The position numbers were made by a program, and so were the translations under genes. From positions 5,828,001 to 5,892,000 of the forward strand of contig NZ_JAPEOK010000001.1 in the NCBI RefSeq assembly GCF_026341515.1: a stretch of 64,000 nucleotides of DNA, given 5' to 3'. Shown piece after piece: positions 43,530 to 52,420 of this stretch. The DNA comes from Streptomyces sp. NBC_00878. Its GTDB lineage: Bacteria; Actinomycetota; Actinomycetes; Streptomycetales; Streptomycetaceae. The notes beneath the pieces are model-generated. The model was not told the origin of the DNA. It was given only the letters and a program-made list of their open reading frames with translations, and made no database searches. Each line of letters starts with the position of its first letter. Position 1 is the first letter of the stretch.

Positions 43530-44228
43530 GTGCCGGACAGCAATCTCGAACCCACCGTTCCGGGAGAGCCGGGAGAGCCGGGAGAGCCGGGAGAGCCGGG
43601 CGTTCCGGGAGCGCAGGGTGCGCAAGGTGCGCAGGGTGCGTCCCGTAGTCCCGGCGCTCCACGCATCCCGGCGGGGCCGCCCGCCGGTGGCGCCCATGTC
43701 GACGAACGCATGCGAGCTCTTCGCACCGAGGTCGAGCTGCTCATCACCGAAGCGCGCATCGGGGCGCGGCGGGCGCAGCGGCGCGGCAAGCTGTGGAACG
43801 CGACCAACATCTGTCTCGGCTTCCCCGCGGCCGTCCTGGCGGGGATCTCCGGCGCCGCGGGCCTGGCCTCCACGGGTGCCCGTGTCCCGGCGGCCATCCT
43901 GGCCCTGCTGGCGGCCGGTTTCTCGGCGGGCTCGACCTTTCTGCGCGCCGACGCACGGCAGATGACCAACCTCCGGCGGCGCTACGCTTGGCAGACCCTG
44001 GAGACACGGGCCCGTCTGGTGCTGGCATTCGAGGCGTACGAGGGCGTCGAGCAGCTCCACGTCGCCCTCCTCCAGCTCCATGCCCTGCGAGCCGCCGTAC
44101 CCTCCAGTGCCCTTGTCCTGGCCGAGCTGCAGCCGCCGGTCCAGCAGGTGTCGGCCCAGCCGCTCCCGCTGCCGCTCCCGCTGCCGTTCCCGCAGCAGGC
44201 GGTCGGTCCGACCGATCCCACCGCCTGA
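43530..44228 (+). CDS. SLATT-like two-TM protein with collagen-like N-terminus
   Basis: 232 residues. N-terminus: PGE repeated (PGEPGEPGEPGEPG) then AQG three times, from 9-bp DNA repeats (43559-43650). The core is a helix (MRALRTEVELLITEARIGARRA), two hydrophobic segments (ICLGFPAAVLAGISGAAGLA; AAILALLAAGFSAGSTF), then a long helical region (NLRRRYAWQTLETRARLVLAFEAYE). This layout is that of SLATT effectors, membrane proteins linked by comparative genomics to nucleotide-signal defence systems; no SMODS or SLOG partner is adjacent. The C-terminus has PLPLPLPLP. GTG 43530 has a GGGGGA ribosome site. SLATT membership is by layout, not search. Confidence 0.6.
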   Translation: MPDSNLEPTVPGEPGEPGEPGEPGVPGAQGAQGAQGASRSPGAPRIPAGPPAGGAHVDERMRALRTEVELLITEARIGARRAQRRGKLWNATNICLGFPAAVLAGISGAAGLASTGARVPAAILALLAAGFSAGSTFLRADARQMTNLRRRYAWQTLETRARLVLAFEAYEGVEQLHVALLQLHALRAAVPSSALVLAELQPPVQQVSAQPLPLPLPLPFPQQAVGPTDPTA

Positions 44229-44299
44229 CCCACTCCCGGCCTTCGGCCGACGCCGACCCTGGCCCCCCTGGCCCCGTCGGCCGGGACGGAGTGCCAGGC

Positions 44300-45508
44300 T
44301 CACCCCGGCAACGTCAGCCCCCATGCCCCCTCCCGCACCGTCCACGTCCGCGTCCGCACTGGCCCCCAGACCACCGCGTCCGCGCGATAGCGGAAGTCCG
44401 ACCCCGACACGGTGATGGTCCGGGCCACGGCCTCCAGTGCGGCGGCCTCCGCGCCCACGGAGGCGGGCCGCACCCTGACCAGGGCGCCTCCGCCGAGGCC
44501 GCCCGGCGTGACGGACACGGCCTCCAGCGGCTGGTCCAGATCGACGAGGGTCACCCCGTCGACCTCGATCCGCAGCCGCGTGGGCCCGATCACCGGAGGC
44601 GCCGAGCCCCGGGAGGGCCGCGCCGCGAGGGTCCGTACGAGGGACTGGCAGGTGCGGAGCCAGTGATGGTGATGCCCGTCACCGTTCTCCGAGGCGGCCC
44701 GGGAGTCCGAGCCCGAACCCGAACCCGAACCCGAGCCTGAACGTGAGCCGGAGCCGAACCCCAAGCTCAGTCCCAGCCCCAGTCGCGAGCCGGAGCCGGA
44801 GCCGGAGCCGGAACCGGAACCGGAGGCAGAGCCGGAGCCGGAACCAGAGCCGTGGTCAGGGCCAGACCTCAAGCCGCTCCCCGAGCCGCCACCTGAACCC
44901 GAGCCCGAGCCCGAGCCCGAGCCCGACCCCGAGCTCATCCCTGCCCCTGCCCCTGCCCCTGGACCTGCACCCGCGCCTGCCCCTGGACCTCCCCCTGAAC
45001 CTCCCCCCGCTTCCCAACCGGCCCCCGCTTCCCATCCGACCCCCGCACCCCACCCGGCGCCCGCCAACGGCGGAATCCGCAGCGACCCCAACACCACCCC
45101 GTCACTGTCGTCCACCAGGAGATCGAGCCGCCGCTCGGACCCGTCGAGGACGGCCCGAGCCGCCGCGACGGCCCCTATCGGCACTCCCAGCGCCCGTGCG
45201 AGCGACAGGGTCCCGCCCTCCACCCCCACGGGCACCAGGGACAGTGCACATCCGGCCAGTTCCCGCCGACGGTACAAAAGGGATACAGCACGCAAAAGGG
45301 ACCGGTCGTCCCCGATCACGACAGGGCGGCGCGACCCTCGCCGGGCCAGTACCCGATCGAATTCCTCGGGTCCGTCAGGGAGGCACACTTTGGTCGTCGC
45401 ACCCGCGCTGAGCACGTCTTTCGCGATCCGTACCGACTCACCGTCACCGTGACGGGCGACCGGGTCGATGACCACCAGGAGCTGGTCGGAAGTCGCCACC
45501 TCGGTCAT
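44300..45508 (-). CDS. Diacylglycerol kinase-like protein with 125-residue Gly/Ser insert
   Basis: 402 residues. N-terminal DAGK_cat-like fold: [33 protein letters not shown] and the motif [19 protein letters not shown], comparable to the nucleotide-contacting GGDGT and NDFAR elements of lipid kinases but lacking a canonical GGDGT. Residues about 149-274 are a low-complexity insert of (GSGSGS)n, GAGAGAG and similar; the beta-rich C-terminal domain resumes at [16 protein letters not shown] 45508 has GAGGAA eight bases upstream. It may phosphorylate lipid or sphingoid substrates, but the altered loop leaves activity open. Divergent from purA. Confidence 0.7.
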   Translation of the reverse strand: MTEVATSDQLLVVIDPVARHGDGESVRIAKDVLSAGATTKVCLPDGPEEFDRVLARRGSRRPVVIGDDRSLLRAVSLLYRRRELAGCALSLVPVGVEGGTLSLARALGVPIGAVAAARAVLDGSERRLDLLVDDSDGVVLGSLRIPPLAGAGWGAGVGWEAGAGWEAGGGSGGGPGAGAGAGPGAGAGAGMSSGSGSGSGSGSGSGGGSGSGLRSGPDHGSGSGSGSASGSGSGSGSGSGSRLGLGLSLGFGSGSRSGSGSGSGSGSDSRAASENGDGHHHHWLRTCQSLVRTLAARPSRGSAPPVIGPTRLRIEVDGVTLVDLDQPLEAVSVTPGGLGGGALVRVRPASVGAEAAALEAVARTITVSGSDFRYRADAVVWGPVRTRTWTVREGAWGLTLPG

Positions 45509-45540
45509 GCCTCGCTTCCTCGGGTAGCATCTTTGTGCAA

Positions 45541-45571
45541 GAGCCCCTTGCGCTATTGCGCCAGGGGCTTC
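45541..45571. promoter_or_regulatory. Stem-loop in the purA/DAGK divergent leader
   Basis: GCCCCTTGCGC (45543-45553) and GCGCCAGGGGC (45558-45568) pair with one mismatch, loop TATT. It lies about 125 bp before purA. It could be an attenuator in the purA leader, or a structural element of the divergent promoter. Confidence 0.5.
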
Positions 45572-45696
45572 GTCTATTCCGGGGCATCCGGTCCGACGGT
45601 CGCGGCCAAAGGTGGTCGCCGCGTACGCAGCGCTACCAGAACCAGCCGCGTACGTCCCGACCTTGGACATGCCCCGCCCGGAAGGGGTGTACGCGC

Positions 45697-46980
45697 GTGC
45701 CCGCACTTGTGCTGCTCGGTGCTCAGTGGGGTGACGAAGGCAAGGGAAAGGCCACCGACCTGCTCGGTGGTTCCGTGGACTATGTGGTGCGCTACCAGGG
45801 CGGCAACAACGCCGGCCACACGGTAGTCGTTGGCGATCAGAAGTACGCCCTCCACCTCCTCCCTTCCGGAATCCTCTCGCCGGGGTGTACTCCGGTCATC
45901 GGCAACGGAGTCGTCGTCGACCCGTCGGTCCTGTTCTCCGAGCTGAACGGACTGAACGAACGAGGCGTCGACACCTCCAAACTCCTCATCAGCGGAAACG
46001 CGCACATCATCACGCCCTACAACGTGACGGTGGACAAGGTGACGGAACGCTTCCTCGGGAAGCGGAAGATCGGCACGACCGGCCGCGGTATCGGCCCGAC
46101 GTACGCGGACAAGATCAACCGCGTCGGCATCCGCGTCCAGGACCTGTACGACGAGTCGATCCTGATGCAGAAGGTCGAGGCGGCCCTCGACGGCAAGAAC
46201 CAGCTCCTCACGAAGGTCTTCAACCGACGCGCCATCGAGTCGGGGCAGGTCGTCGAGGAACTGCTGACGTACGCGGAGAAGCTGCGCCCGTATGTCGCCG
46301 ACACCGTCCTCGTGCTCAACAAGGCGCTCGACGACGACAAGGTGGTCCTCTTCGAGGGCGGCCAGGGCACGCTGCTGGACATCGACCACGGCACCTACCC
46401 CTTCGTGACGTCGTCGAACCCGACGGCGGGCGGCGCCTGCACGGGCGCGGGCGTGGGCCCGACGAAGATCAGCCGGGTCATCGGCATCCTGAAGGCGTAC
46501 ACGACCCGAGTCGGCGCGGGCCCGTTCCCCACGGAGCTCTTCGACGAGGACGGCGAGGCCCTGCGCCGCATCGGCCACGAGCGCGGTGTCACCACCGGCC
46601 GTGACCGCCGCTGCGGTTGGTTCGACGCGGTCATCGCGCGGTACGCGACGCGCGTCAACGGCCTGACGGACTTCTTCCTGACGAAGCTGGACGTCCTGAC
46701 CGGCTGGGAGGAGATCCCGGTCTGCGTGGCGTACGAGATCGACGGCAAGCGCGTCGAGGAACTCCCGTACTCCCAGACGGACTTCCACCACGCGAAGCCG
46801 GTCTACGAGACACTGCCGGGCTGGTCGGAGGACATCACGAAGGCCAAGACCTTCGCGGACCTCCCGAAGAACGCGCAGGACTACGTCAAGGCGCTGGAGG
46901 AGATGTCGGGCGCCCCGATCTCAGCGATCGGCGTGGGCCCGGGCCGCGACGAGACGATCCAGATCAACTCGTTCATCTAG
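45697..46980 (+). CDS. purA: Adenylosuccinate synthetase
   Basis: 427 residues, the normal length. Joins IMP and aspartate with GTP hydrolysis, first committed step to AMP. Seen: [16 protein letters not shown] (GTP loop), [10 protein letters not shown] (catalytic His), the [12 protein letters not shown] loop, [20 protein letters not shown] and [16 protein letters not shown] 45697 with GGAAGGGG upstream gives the standard N-terminus. Very sure. Confidence 0.98.
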   Translation: MPALVLLGAQWGDEGKGKATDLLGGSVDYVVRYQGGNNAGHTVVVGDQKYALHLLPSGILSPGCTPVIGNGVVVDPSVLFSELNGLNERGVDTSKLLISGNAHIITPYNVTVDKVTERFLGKRKIGTTGRGIGPTYADKINRVGIRVQDLYDESILMQKVEAALDGKNQLLTKVFNRRAIESGQVVEELLTYAEKLRPYVADTVLVLNKALDDDKVVLFEGGQGTLLDIDHGTYPFVTSSNPTAGGACTGAGVGPTKISRVIGILKAYTTRVGAGPFPTELFDEDGEALRRIGHERGVTTGRDRRCGWFDAVIARYATRVNGLTDFFLTKLDVLTGWEEIPVCVAYEIDGKRVEELPYSQTDFHHAKPVYETLPGWSEDITKAKTFADLPKNAQDYVKALEEMSGAPISAIGVGPGRDETIQINSFI

Positions 46981-47027
46981 TACGGGTGGTACGGGACTTC
47001 GGTACGTGATGTCGCTGCGCCCCGGTG

Positions 47028-47182
47028 GTCCGTGGTGGACGATGCTGTTGGCGAATCCCGTCAGACCTCCAGCAAGTGGGCCATGAGTCCCAGCGACACG
47101 CCGCAAACCCGGCGTGTCGCTGGGACTCCCGCGACAATTACTTCGCCCGGCGGATTCGCCAACAGCATCGTCCGTGGTGGAC
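47028..47182. repeat. MITE-like element with 18-bp terminal inverted repeats and 13-bp flanking direct repeats
   Basis: Terminal arms GATGCTGTTGGCGAATCC (47041-47058) and complement (47152-47169). Inner perfect arms AGTCCCAGCGACACGCCG (47086-47103) and complement (47110-47127), loop CAAACC. GTCCGTGGTGGAC flanks both ends (47028-47040, 47170-47182) like a target duplication. It sits between convergent purA and the kinase, so it can also terminate both. A second copy is at 23454. Confidence 0.85.
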
Positions 47183-47210
47183 CGCCGGGGGCGCTGTGCC
47201 GTCCGGCGGG

Positions 47211-49133
47211 TCACTTCAGACGGCGAAACTCTGTGGCGCTGCCCTCGGGGAGGGGAGTACGGGTGAGCGTCGAGGGAATGCTCGCGCCGTCGAAGCCCCC
47301 GAAGCGATAGGAATACGCGAGGCTCGGCGCCTTGCACTTGGCGTCGGACGCCTTCCTGTCGAGGTGCGCCGGGGCAGTGATGAGCTCGTCGCCGGCGCTC
47401 ATGATGATCGCCGACCACTCACAGTGTCGGTTTCTGTTGGTGTCGACCCCGGTGACGGTGGCGGTGCCGGGGGTGCCCGAGCCAATGGTCAAGGACAATC
47501 GGTCGGCGCTCCAAGCGCCTTGAAATTCCTTGAGAAGGTGAGCTCCTCGTTCCTCGGTCGGGGTCATGCGCACGTTGGGGGTCTTCCCGACCTGGAAGAG
47601 GATCTTTCCGGGCTCGGAATCCAGGTACACGCTCCCGGGGAGGGTGCACTGTCGTGTCGAAGCGCCCGGGGGCGTGATGCTGCTGACCGTGTGGTTGCCC
47701 AGGACCAGGGTGTACTCGTCCATTTCGATTGCCCTGGAACGACCGGTGCAGACCGCGTCGTGCGTGGCCACGATGAAGTGGGCGCCCCAGTCCCCCGGCT
47801 CTTCCGCCTCCACGAGGTCCAGCCGGATCATGGAGAAGGGGGAGCCGGTCTCGGGAGGCACAGTGGCCACCCAGGGCCCGGTGATCTGGGGATACTCCTT
47901 CGCCTCGTCCCCCTCCTTCGCCTCCCTCGCCTCGTCCGCCACCCTGTCCGATGTGCTGCTGCGCTCCGCCACGGTTTCCTTGACGAGAAGGACAAGATGC
48001 GTCGCGACGTAGACCGACATGGCGGCTGCCAGTGAGACGAGCAGGCCAACGGCCCTGCGCTTCATGAGTGCGCGTTTCGACAGGGGCGCTGTCCTGATCC
48101 GTGGTGGGGCGATCCCTGCCTCTGGGACGTCCAGCGGGTCCCGGTTCCCCGACGGATCGGGGAAGTCGGGTAACTCCGTGAGCTGGGGCGCCTCCCGCTC
48201 CATCCGCTGGGGCGAGGTCGGGACAGGCTGGGTGGCCGCCCGGTCGAGCCGTGCCAGCAACGGCGCGGGCAGCCAGGCCCCCGCCGGAGCGCGTCGCGTA
48301 TGCTCCACCACCTCGTCCACGGACGGCCGCTCGGCCGGATCCTTGGCCAGACACTCCCGCACCAGGTCGATGAGAGCCTCGGGAAGCGCGGTCAAGTCCG
48401 GTTCCTCGTAAGCGATGCGGAACAGCAGCGCGTGCACGCCGACGGCGGTGCCGTCCTTGGCGAACGGGGAGCAGCCGGTGGCCGCGTACGCGAGTACGCA
48501 GCCGAGTGAGAAGACATCGCCGGCCGGGGTGATCCGGTCACCGCGGACCTGCTCCGGAGACATGAATTCGGGTGAGCCGACGAGGTTCCCCGCCGGGGTG
48601 ATCGTGCTGTCCGCCGGAGCGTCCAGGACGTGGGCGATCCCGAAGTCGATGACCCGTGGACCGTCCACGGTCAGCAGTACATTGGACGGCTTCAGATCGC
48701 GGTGGACAAGACCGGCGGCGTGGATGGCCCGTAGTGCCAGCCCCATCCGGTTCGCCAGCACATGCGCGGAAGCGGAGGGAAGAGGGCCGAAGTCGCCCCG
48801 TACGACGGCCTGGAGCGTGGGTCCGGGAACGTAGGCGGTGGCCACCCACGGGATGTCGGCGTCGGTGTCCGCGTCGAGGACGCGTGCGGTCCACTTGCCG
48901 CCGACCCGTCGCGCCGCCCGTACCTCGCGCGCGAACCTCCGCCGGAACTCGTCCTGTTCGGCGATCTCGGCGCGGACCAGTTTCACGGCCACGGTGTCTG
49001 TGCCTGAGTCCGGGCCCGATCCCGTGCCGGCGGCCCGGGCGAGGTACACCCGTCCCATACCGCCCGCGCCCAGCCTTCCCAACAGGCGGTACGGACCGAT
49101 GCGCGACGGGTCGTCATGGGCCAGAGGCTGCAT
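47211..49133 (-). CDS. Membrane Ser/Thr protein kinase with duplicated C-terminal sensor domain
   Basis: 640 residues. Cytosolic Hanks-type kinase (about 10-275): [14 protein letters not shown] glycine loop, VAVKLVRAE Lys, [10 protein letters not shown] catalytic loop, DFGIAH, SPEFMSPEQVRGD. A Pro-rich juxtamembrane linker, a single helix at about 357-382 and an extracellular part of about 250 residues with eight or so cysteines follow. The outer part seems to hold two copies of one domain (beginning GPWVATV and GAWSADRLSLTIGSG), the second matching the single outer domain of the kinase at 58131. It has no PASTA repeats. ATG 49133 is clear. Signal and substrate unknown. Confidence 0.9.
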   Translation of the reverse strand: MQPLAHDDPSRIGPYRLLGRLGAGGMGRVYLARAAGTGSGPDSGTDTVAVKLVRAEIAEQDEFRRRFAREVRAARRVGGKWTARVLDADTDADIPWVATAYVPGPTLQAVVRGDFGPLPSASAHVLANRMGLALRAIHAAGLVHRDLKPSNVLLTVDGPRVIDFGIAHVLDAPADSTITPAGNLVGSPEFMSPEQVRGDRITPAGDVFSLGCVLAYAATGCSPFAKDGTAVGVHALLFRIAYEEPDLTALPEALIDLVRECLAKDPAERPSVDEVVEHTRRAPAGAWLPAPLLARLDRAATQPVPTSPQRMEREAPQLTELPDFPDPSGNRDPLDVPEAGIAPPRIRTAPLSKRALMKRRAVGLLVSLAAAMSVYVATHLVLLVKETVAERSSTSDRVADEAREAKEGDEAKEYPQITGPWVATVPPETGSPFSMIRLDLVEAEEPGDWGAHFIVATHDAVCTGRSRAIEMDEYTLVLGNHTVSSITPPGASTRQCTLPGSVYLDSEPGKILFQVGKTPNVRMTPTEERGAHLLKEFQGAWSADRLSLTIGSGTPGTATVTGVDTNRNRHCEWSAIIMSAGDELITAPAHLDRKASDAKCKAPSLAYSYRFGGFDGASIPSTLTRTPLPEGSATEFRRLK

Positions 49134-49179
49134 GGCCCGGATCTTCGCACAACGACGCCTGGGGAAGGGTGAGTTCAGA

Positions 49180-49482
49180 TCAACGAGCCCAGCTCAGGAA
49201 GGCGGACCAGGCGGGGGCGTCCACGGTGAGGTGGGGGAGGTCCGGGTTCTTGGAGTCGCGGATGTGGATGGTGTGGGGGCAGGCGGCGACTTCGACGCAG
49301 TTGCCACCGCCGCTGTCGCTGTACGACGACTTGCGCCAGGCGGCAGCGACTTCCACACAGTTGCCGCCGCCGTCGTCGCTGTATGACGACTTGCGCCAGT
49401 CGTAGGCGACTTCGAGGCAGTTTCCGCCGCCGCCGTCGCTGTAGCTCGACTTGAACCACCGCAGCGTTCCGGTGCCGGTCAT
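49180..49482 (-). CDS. DUF397 protein with triplicated core motif
   Basis: 100 residues. The KSSYSDxGGGNCxEVA core occurs three times with 20-residue period, encoded by a 60-bp direct repeat (49286, 49346, 49406). The C-terminal half IRDSKNPDLPHLTVDAPAWSAFL is normal. The start overlaps the stop of the XRE gene by 4 bp, so the two are coupled. It pairs with that regulator as in WhiJ-type loci. Confidence 0.88.
   Translation of the reverse strand: MTGTGTLRWFKSSYSDGGGGNCLEVAYDWRKSSYSDDGGGNCVEVAAAWRKSSYSDSGGGNCVEVAACPHTIHIRDSKNPDLPHLTVDAPAWSAFLSWAR
49286..49465. repeat. 60-bp tandem repeat, three units, in DUF397 gene
   Basis: Each unit begins GCGACTTC on the plus strand and encodes one WRKSSYSDxGGGNCVEVAA block. 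Units differ at a few bases only. Confidence 0.9.
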
Positions 49483-50315
49483 CCTTCTTCTCCTGCCAAC
49501 CGTTCGATGAGGCCGAGCGATTCGTCGGGGCTCAGCGCCTGTGCGCGGATCTTCGCATAGCGGTGCGCCAATTGGGACACCTCCGCCGGATCGTTGATCA
49601 GGATGCCCTGGTCCTCGATCTCCATGTAGACGACGTGCTCGTGCTCCTTGGTCTCCACGAGCTTCATGGCGCCGCGGTCACCCGCGTACGTGCCGCGAAG
49701 TCCGCGATCCAGCGGCAGCACTTGTACGCAGACATTGTCTCTCCGCGCGTCCTCGGCGAGCGAGCGCAGTTGTCCCCGCAAAATCTCCCAGCTGCCGAAC
49801 GGCCGTCGCAGCACGGCCTCTTCGAGGATCAGCTCGATCATCGGGGCCGGACTCCGCTCGAAGAGTTTCCTGCGGGCCAGCCGCGCTTCGACCAGCTCCT
49901 CGCGCTTCGGCTCGGACACCGGCGGATAGCTGCCACTGATCAGCGCCCGCGCGTACTCCTCGGTCTGGAACAGGCCGTCGACGACCAGCGTCTCGTACGA
50001 CGACAGCGTGACCGCCCCAGCCTCCAGCTCCGAAAAACCACGGAACCGAGCCGGGTACTTCTCCAGCAGCATCCACTTGCGTGCTTTGTCGAAGACGCGG
50101 AGCCCGCCGCCGATCGCCTCCTCCAGCTTGACGAGCATCTGGTCACTCGCGGGCTGGGCGCACGTTTCCATCGCGCTGATCGCCGACGCCGTGTACCCGG
50201 TCATCTTGCCCACCTGCTCCTGCGAGAGCTGCAGTTGCTCGCGCAGCGCCTTCGCGAGGGCGGCGACCAGATGTGCCGTCCCGCCCGCCTCCGCCTTGTT
50301 CTCAGCCCGCGCCAT
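49479..50315 (-). CDS. XRE-family regulator with DUF5753 (Scr1/WhiJ-like)
   Basis: 278 residues. HTH: LREQLQLSQEQVGKMTGYTASAI in pieces, SAMETCAQPASDQ. DUF5753 part: FSELEAGAVTLSSYETLVVDGLFQ, EEYARALI, LEEAVLRRPFG and VYMEIEDQGILINDP. ATG 50315 has AGGGGTGA upstream; the frame opens at 50345 without support. Unlike the first module no ATPase gene is next to it; an unrelated-looking small gene (50440) is divergent. A phased CTCAAC (GTTGAG) array lies directly upstream. Confidence 0.9.
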   Translation of the reverse strand: MARAENKAEAGGTAHLVAALAKALREQLQLSQEQVGKMTGYTASAISAMETCAQPASDQMLVKLEEAIGGGLRVFDKARKWMLLEKYPARFRGFSELEAGAVTLSSYETLVVDGLFQTEEYARALISGSYPPVSEPKREELVEARLARRKLFERSPAPMIELILEEAVLRRPFGSWEILRGQLRSLAEDARRDNVCVQVLPLDRGLRGTYAGDRGAMKLVETKEHEHVVYMEIEDQGILINDPAEVSQLAHRYAKIRAQALSPDESLGLIERLAGEEG

Positions 50316-50330
50316 ACGGTCACCCCTGGA

Positions 50331-50356
50331 CTCAACCGAACTCAACTGATCTCAAC
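50331..50356 (-). promoter_or_regulatory. Three GTTGAG repeats at 10-bp phase upstream of XRE gene
   Basis: CTCAAC at 50331, 50341 and 50351 on the plus strand, 16-41 bases before the minus-strand ATG. The helical phasing suggests a cooperatively bound operator, perhaps autoregulatory. Confidence 0.6.
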
Positions 50357-50439
50357 CTGCCTAACGTTGGTCCCGACCGTGACCGACCGGCAACGCAGAG
50401 TCATTGAGAACGCTAGCCACACCTGCCGAAACTGTCCCC

Positions 50440-50880
50440 ATGGATACGGAAAGTCACGACCTAAACATCGCCGACCCCCCACTTGCCCCTGATTGGATCC
50501 CTCTCACCGGCCTCCAACTCCGCAGGGCGGGCGTCCAGTTCGACGCGGTGAGAGTGGACGGAGTCCCCGGCCGTCACGCTGCGGACGTGCTCGCGCGGAT
50601 GACGGGCGGGGATCCGGGGCCGGTCGTCGAGGAGGCGAACGGGCGCCGGGCGGTGTACTTCCTGGTGTCGGTGGGCAGCACGTCGCACCGCGCCTGGCCC
50701 GACGGGGTCACCCGGCTCGTCGCGGGCCGGGACCACGTCTCGTACATCCCCGTTCCCGCCCTCAACGGACTGACGTGGCCGCTGAGTTGGCGGTACCGGC
50801 CCGGCGTCGACGGACGCTTCGTGCACACCCTGCTGCTGCGCTCCGCGCTGGAGGCCCTGGAGTGGGCGTCCGGAGCATAG
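50440..50880 (+). CDS. Conserved hypothetical protein next to Scr1-type module
   Basis: 146 residues. Features: LQLRRAGVQFDAVRVDGVPG, then GDPGPVVEEANGRRAVYFLVSVGSTSHRAWP, NGLTWPLSWRYRP. I recall similar small proteins beside XRE/DUF397 pairs in Streptomyces, with the VYFLxxxGSTxHRxWP pattern also seen in bifunctional DNA primase/polymerase-like N-domains, but function is unknown. Soluble, no signal. ATG 50440 is chosen; TTG 50404 is an alternative. It is divergent from the XRE gene. Confidence 0.7.
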   Translation: MDTESHDLNIADPPLAPDWIPLTGLQLRRAGVQFDAVRVDGVPGRHAADVLARMTGGDPGPVVEEANGRRAVYFLVSVGSTSHRAWPDGVTRLVAGRDHVSYIPVPALNGLTWPLSWRYRPGVDGRFVHTLLLRSALEALEWASGA

Positions 50881-50927
50881 GGGGCATACGCTGATTTTGC
50901 ACCCCAAATGAGGAGAAGGTGAGTGCG

Positions 50928-51218
50928 ATGCGTGTCATGCTCAAGGCCACGCTGGACACGGAGAGGGCGAACGAGGCCATCCGTAGCGGCAAGATGCCGG
51001 AGCTGATCAAGGAGATCCTGGACCACCTCAAGCCCGAAGCGGCGTACTTCGCGCCCTTGGGCGGTCGGCGTACCTGCCTCCTGTTCTTCGACATGAAGGA
51101 CAGCTCGGAGCTGCCTCCCACCGGAGAGCCGTTCCTCACCCAGTTCAACGCCGAGGTCGAGGTCACCCCGATCATGAACGCCGAGGACCTCCAGAAGGGT
51201 CTGTCCCAGCTGCGCTGA
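50928..51218 (+). CDS. Small conserved hypothetical protein (96 aa)
   Basis: A compact alpha/beta sequence: MRVMLKATLDTERANEAIRSG, ILDHLKPEAAYFAPLGGRRTC, LLFFDMKDSSELP and a terminal helix MNAEDLQKGLSQL. It looks like a ferredoxin-like (dimeric alpha/beta barrel) fold, possibly related to DUF3303-type proteins. ATG 50928 starts the conserved part; GTG 50919 is nearer AGGAG but adds only three residues. Function unknown. Confidence 0.72.
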   Translation: MRVMLKATLDTERANEAIRSGKMPELIKEILDHLKPEAAYFAPLGGRRTCLLFFDMKDSSELPPTGEPFLTQFNAEVEVTPIMNAEDLQKGLSQLR

Positions 51219-51326
51219 CCGCCAGGGCGTCCGCTTCATATACGTGCCCGTACTCTGCCCGGCCGCCACGTCGTGACCACCGACCCCGATCTGTACGCGG
51301 ACATGCCCGGCAACAGGGAGACGCGC

Positions 51327-51881
51327 TCAGGGCCTACGGCCGATGAAGGCGAGCAAGCGGGTCTGTACGTCGGCACTTTCGGGTACCTCTACGCGTGGTC
51401 CGTACTGCCCGCTGTCGCGGAGCACGTCGTCGAGCGGAAGCATCCCGTCGAGCAACTGGGCGCACCTGACGGGGTCGAGGCGCTCCTCCTGGCCGGTGGC
51501 CCGCGCCAGGTCCCAGGTGTGCATGAAGACGTCGGCGGTGTAGAACCGGTCGACCGCCTGGTCCAGCGGGACCTCTCCGATGTGAGGGTTCGACAGCACC
51601 CTCTGTGCCGTGGCCGGATCGTCGAGGAGGGCCTGCACCCCGTCGCTGTGCACCGTCCAGGCCGTCACCGGGTCGTCGTCCACCGACGGCCCTTTCGGCA
51701 GCTCGACTCCGGCGCCGGCCTTCAGGAAGTCCGGGAACCACTCGACAAGGTGGCGCACCACATCCCGGGCGACCCACCCCTCGCACGGCGCCGGGTTGTC
51801 CCATGCCCCGGGACTCACCCCGCGCACGCGGTCCGTGAATACCCCTGCGACGGTGCGGTGCTCATCGGTTGCCCTCGTCAT
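51327..51881 (-). CDS. TIGR03086-type metal-binding protein (DinB/MDMPI-like)
   Basis: 184 residues. Four-helix bundle with conserved metal ligands: CEGWVARDVVRHLVEWFPDF (His near 45) and VFMHTWDLARATGQEE (His near 121 with Trp-Asp-Leu-Ala). Relatives are mycothiol-dependent maleylpyruvate isomerase-like proteins and putative mycothiol S-transferases; the substrate is unknown. Last gene of the ArsR-SRPBCC-TIGR03086 operon, overlapping its neighbour by 4 bp. Confidence 0.87.
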   Translation of the reverse strand: MTRATDEHRTVAGVFTDRVRGVSPGAWDNPAPCEGWVARDVVRHLVEWFPDFLKAGAGVELPKGPSVDDDPVTAWTVHSDGVQALLDDPATAQRVLSNPHIGEVPLDQAVDRFYTADVFMHTWDLARATGQEERLDPVRCAQLLDGMLPLDDVLRDSGQYGPRVEVPESADVQTRLLAFIGRRP

Positions 51882-52420
51882 GATCTCAAGCCTTCCGTTT
51901 CGGTACGCCGGTCGGCGTTGCCGCTCTGGTGGCCGCTGAGCAGCTCGTCAAGCCGCTCGTGGCCTTCCCGGACGCCGCGTTGCATGCCGCTCCTGATCAT
52001 CGAGTCGCGGGCCTCGATGGAGTCCATGAGGGATTTGGTGGTGACCCGGGTGCGACCGCCGAGGGCCTCGAAGATGGTTGTCTCCAGGCTGACGCCGTCC
52101 GGGAAGCCGTCGAAGGCGAAGGTCTGCACGATGCGTTCGTCGAGGCGTACCTCGTGGAACACGCCCCGGAAGCCGTACTCCGTCCCGTCGTCCTCGCGAT
52201 GCACATAGCGGTACGACCCACCGCTGCATGTGTCGTACTCGTCGATCCGCATGGTGAGCCGACGCGGGCCGAGCCACTGGACGACCAGGTCGGGATCGGT
52301 GTACGCCCGGAACACGCGCTCCGGCGAAGCGTCGAACTCCCGGATGATGAGGATGGTGGGCAGAGCCGGGTCGGCCACGATCTGCGTCTCGTGCCGACGG
52401 TTCGCCTTCGTGGTGCTCAC
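51878..52420 (-). CDS. SRPBCC/AHSA1 family protein
   Basis: 180 residues. START-like helix-grip fold of the Aha1/CalC/ toxin-resistance group: IIREFDASPERVFRAYTDPD, VVQWLGPRRLTMRIDEYD, GGSYRYVHREDDGTEYGF and HEVRLDERIVQTFAFDG. These often sit next to an ArsR gene, as here, and may bind small hydrophobic ligands. GTG 52420 overlaps the ArsR stop (GTGA) with GGAGG upstream. Confidence 0.9.
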   Translation of the reverse strand: MSTTKANRRHETQIVADPALPTILIIREFDASPERVFRAYTDPDLVVQWLGPRRLTMRIDEYDTCSGGSYRYVHREDDGTEYGFRGVFHEVRLDERIVQTFAFDGFPDGVSLETTIFEALGGRTRVTTKSLMDSIEARDSMIRSGMQRGVREGHERLDELLSGHQSGNADRRTETEGLRS

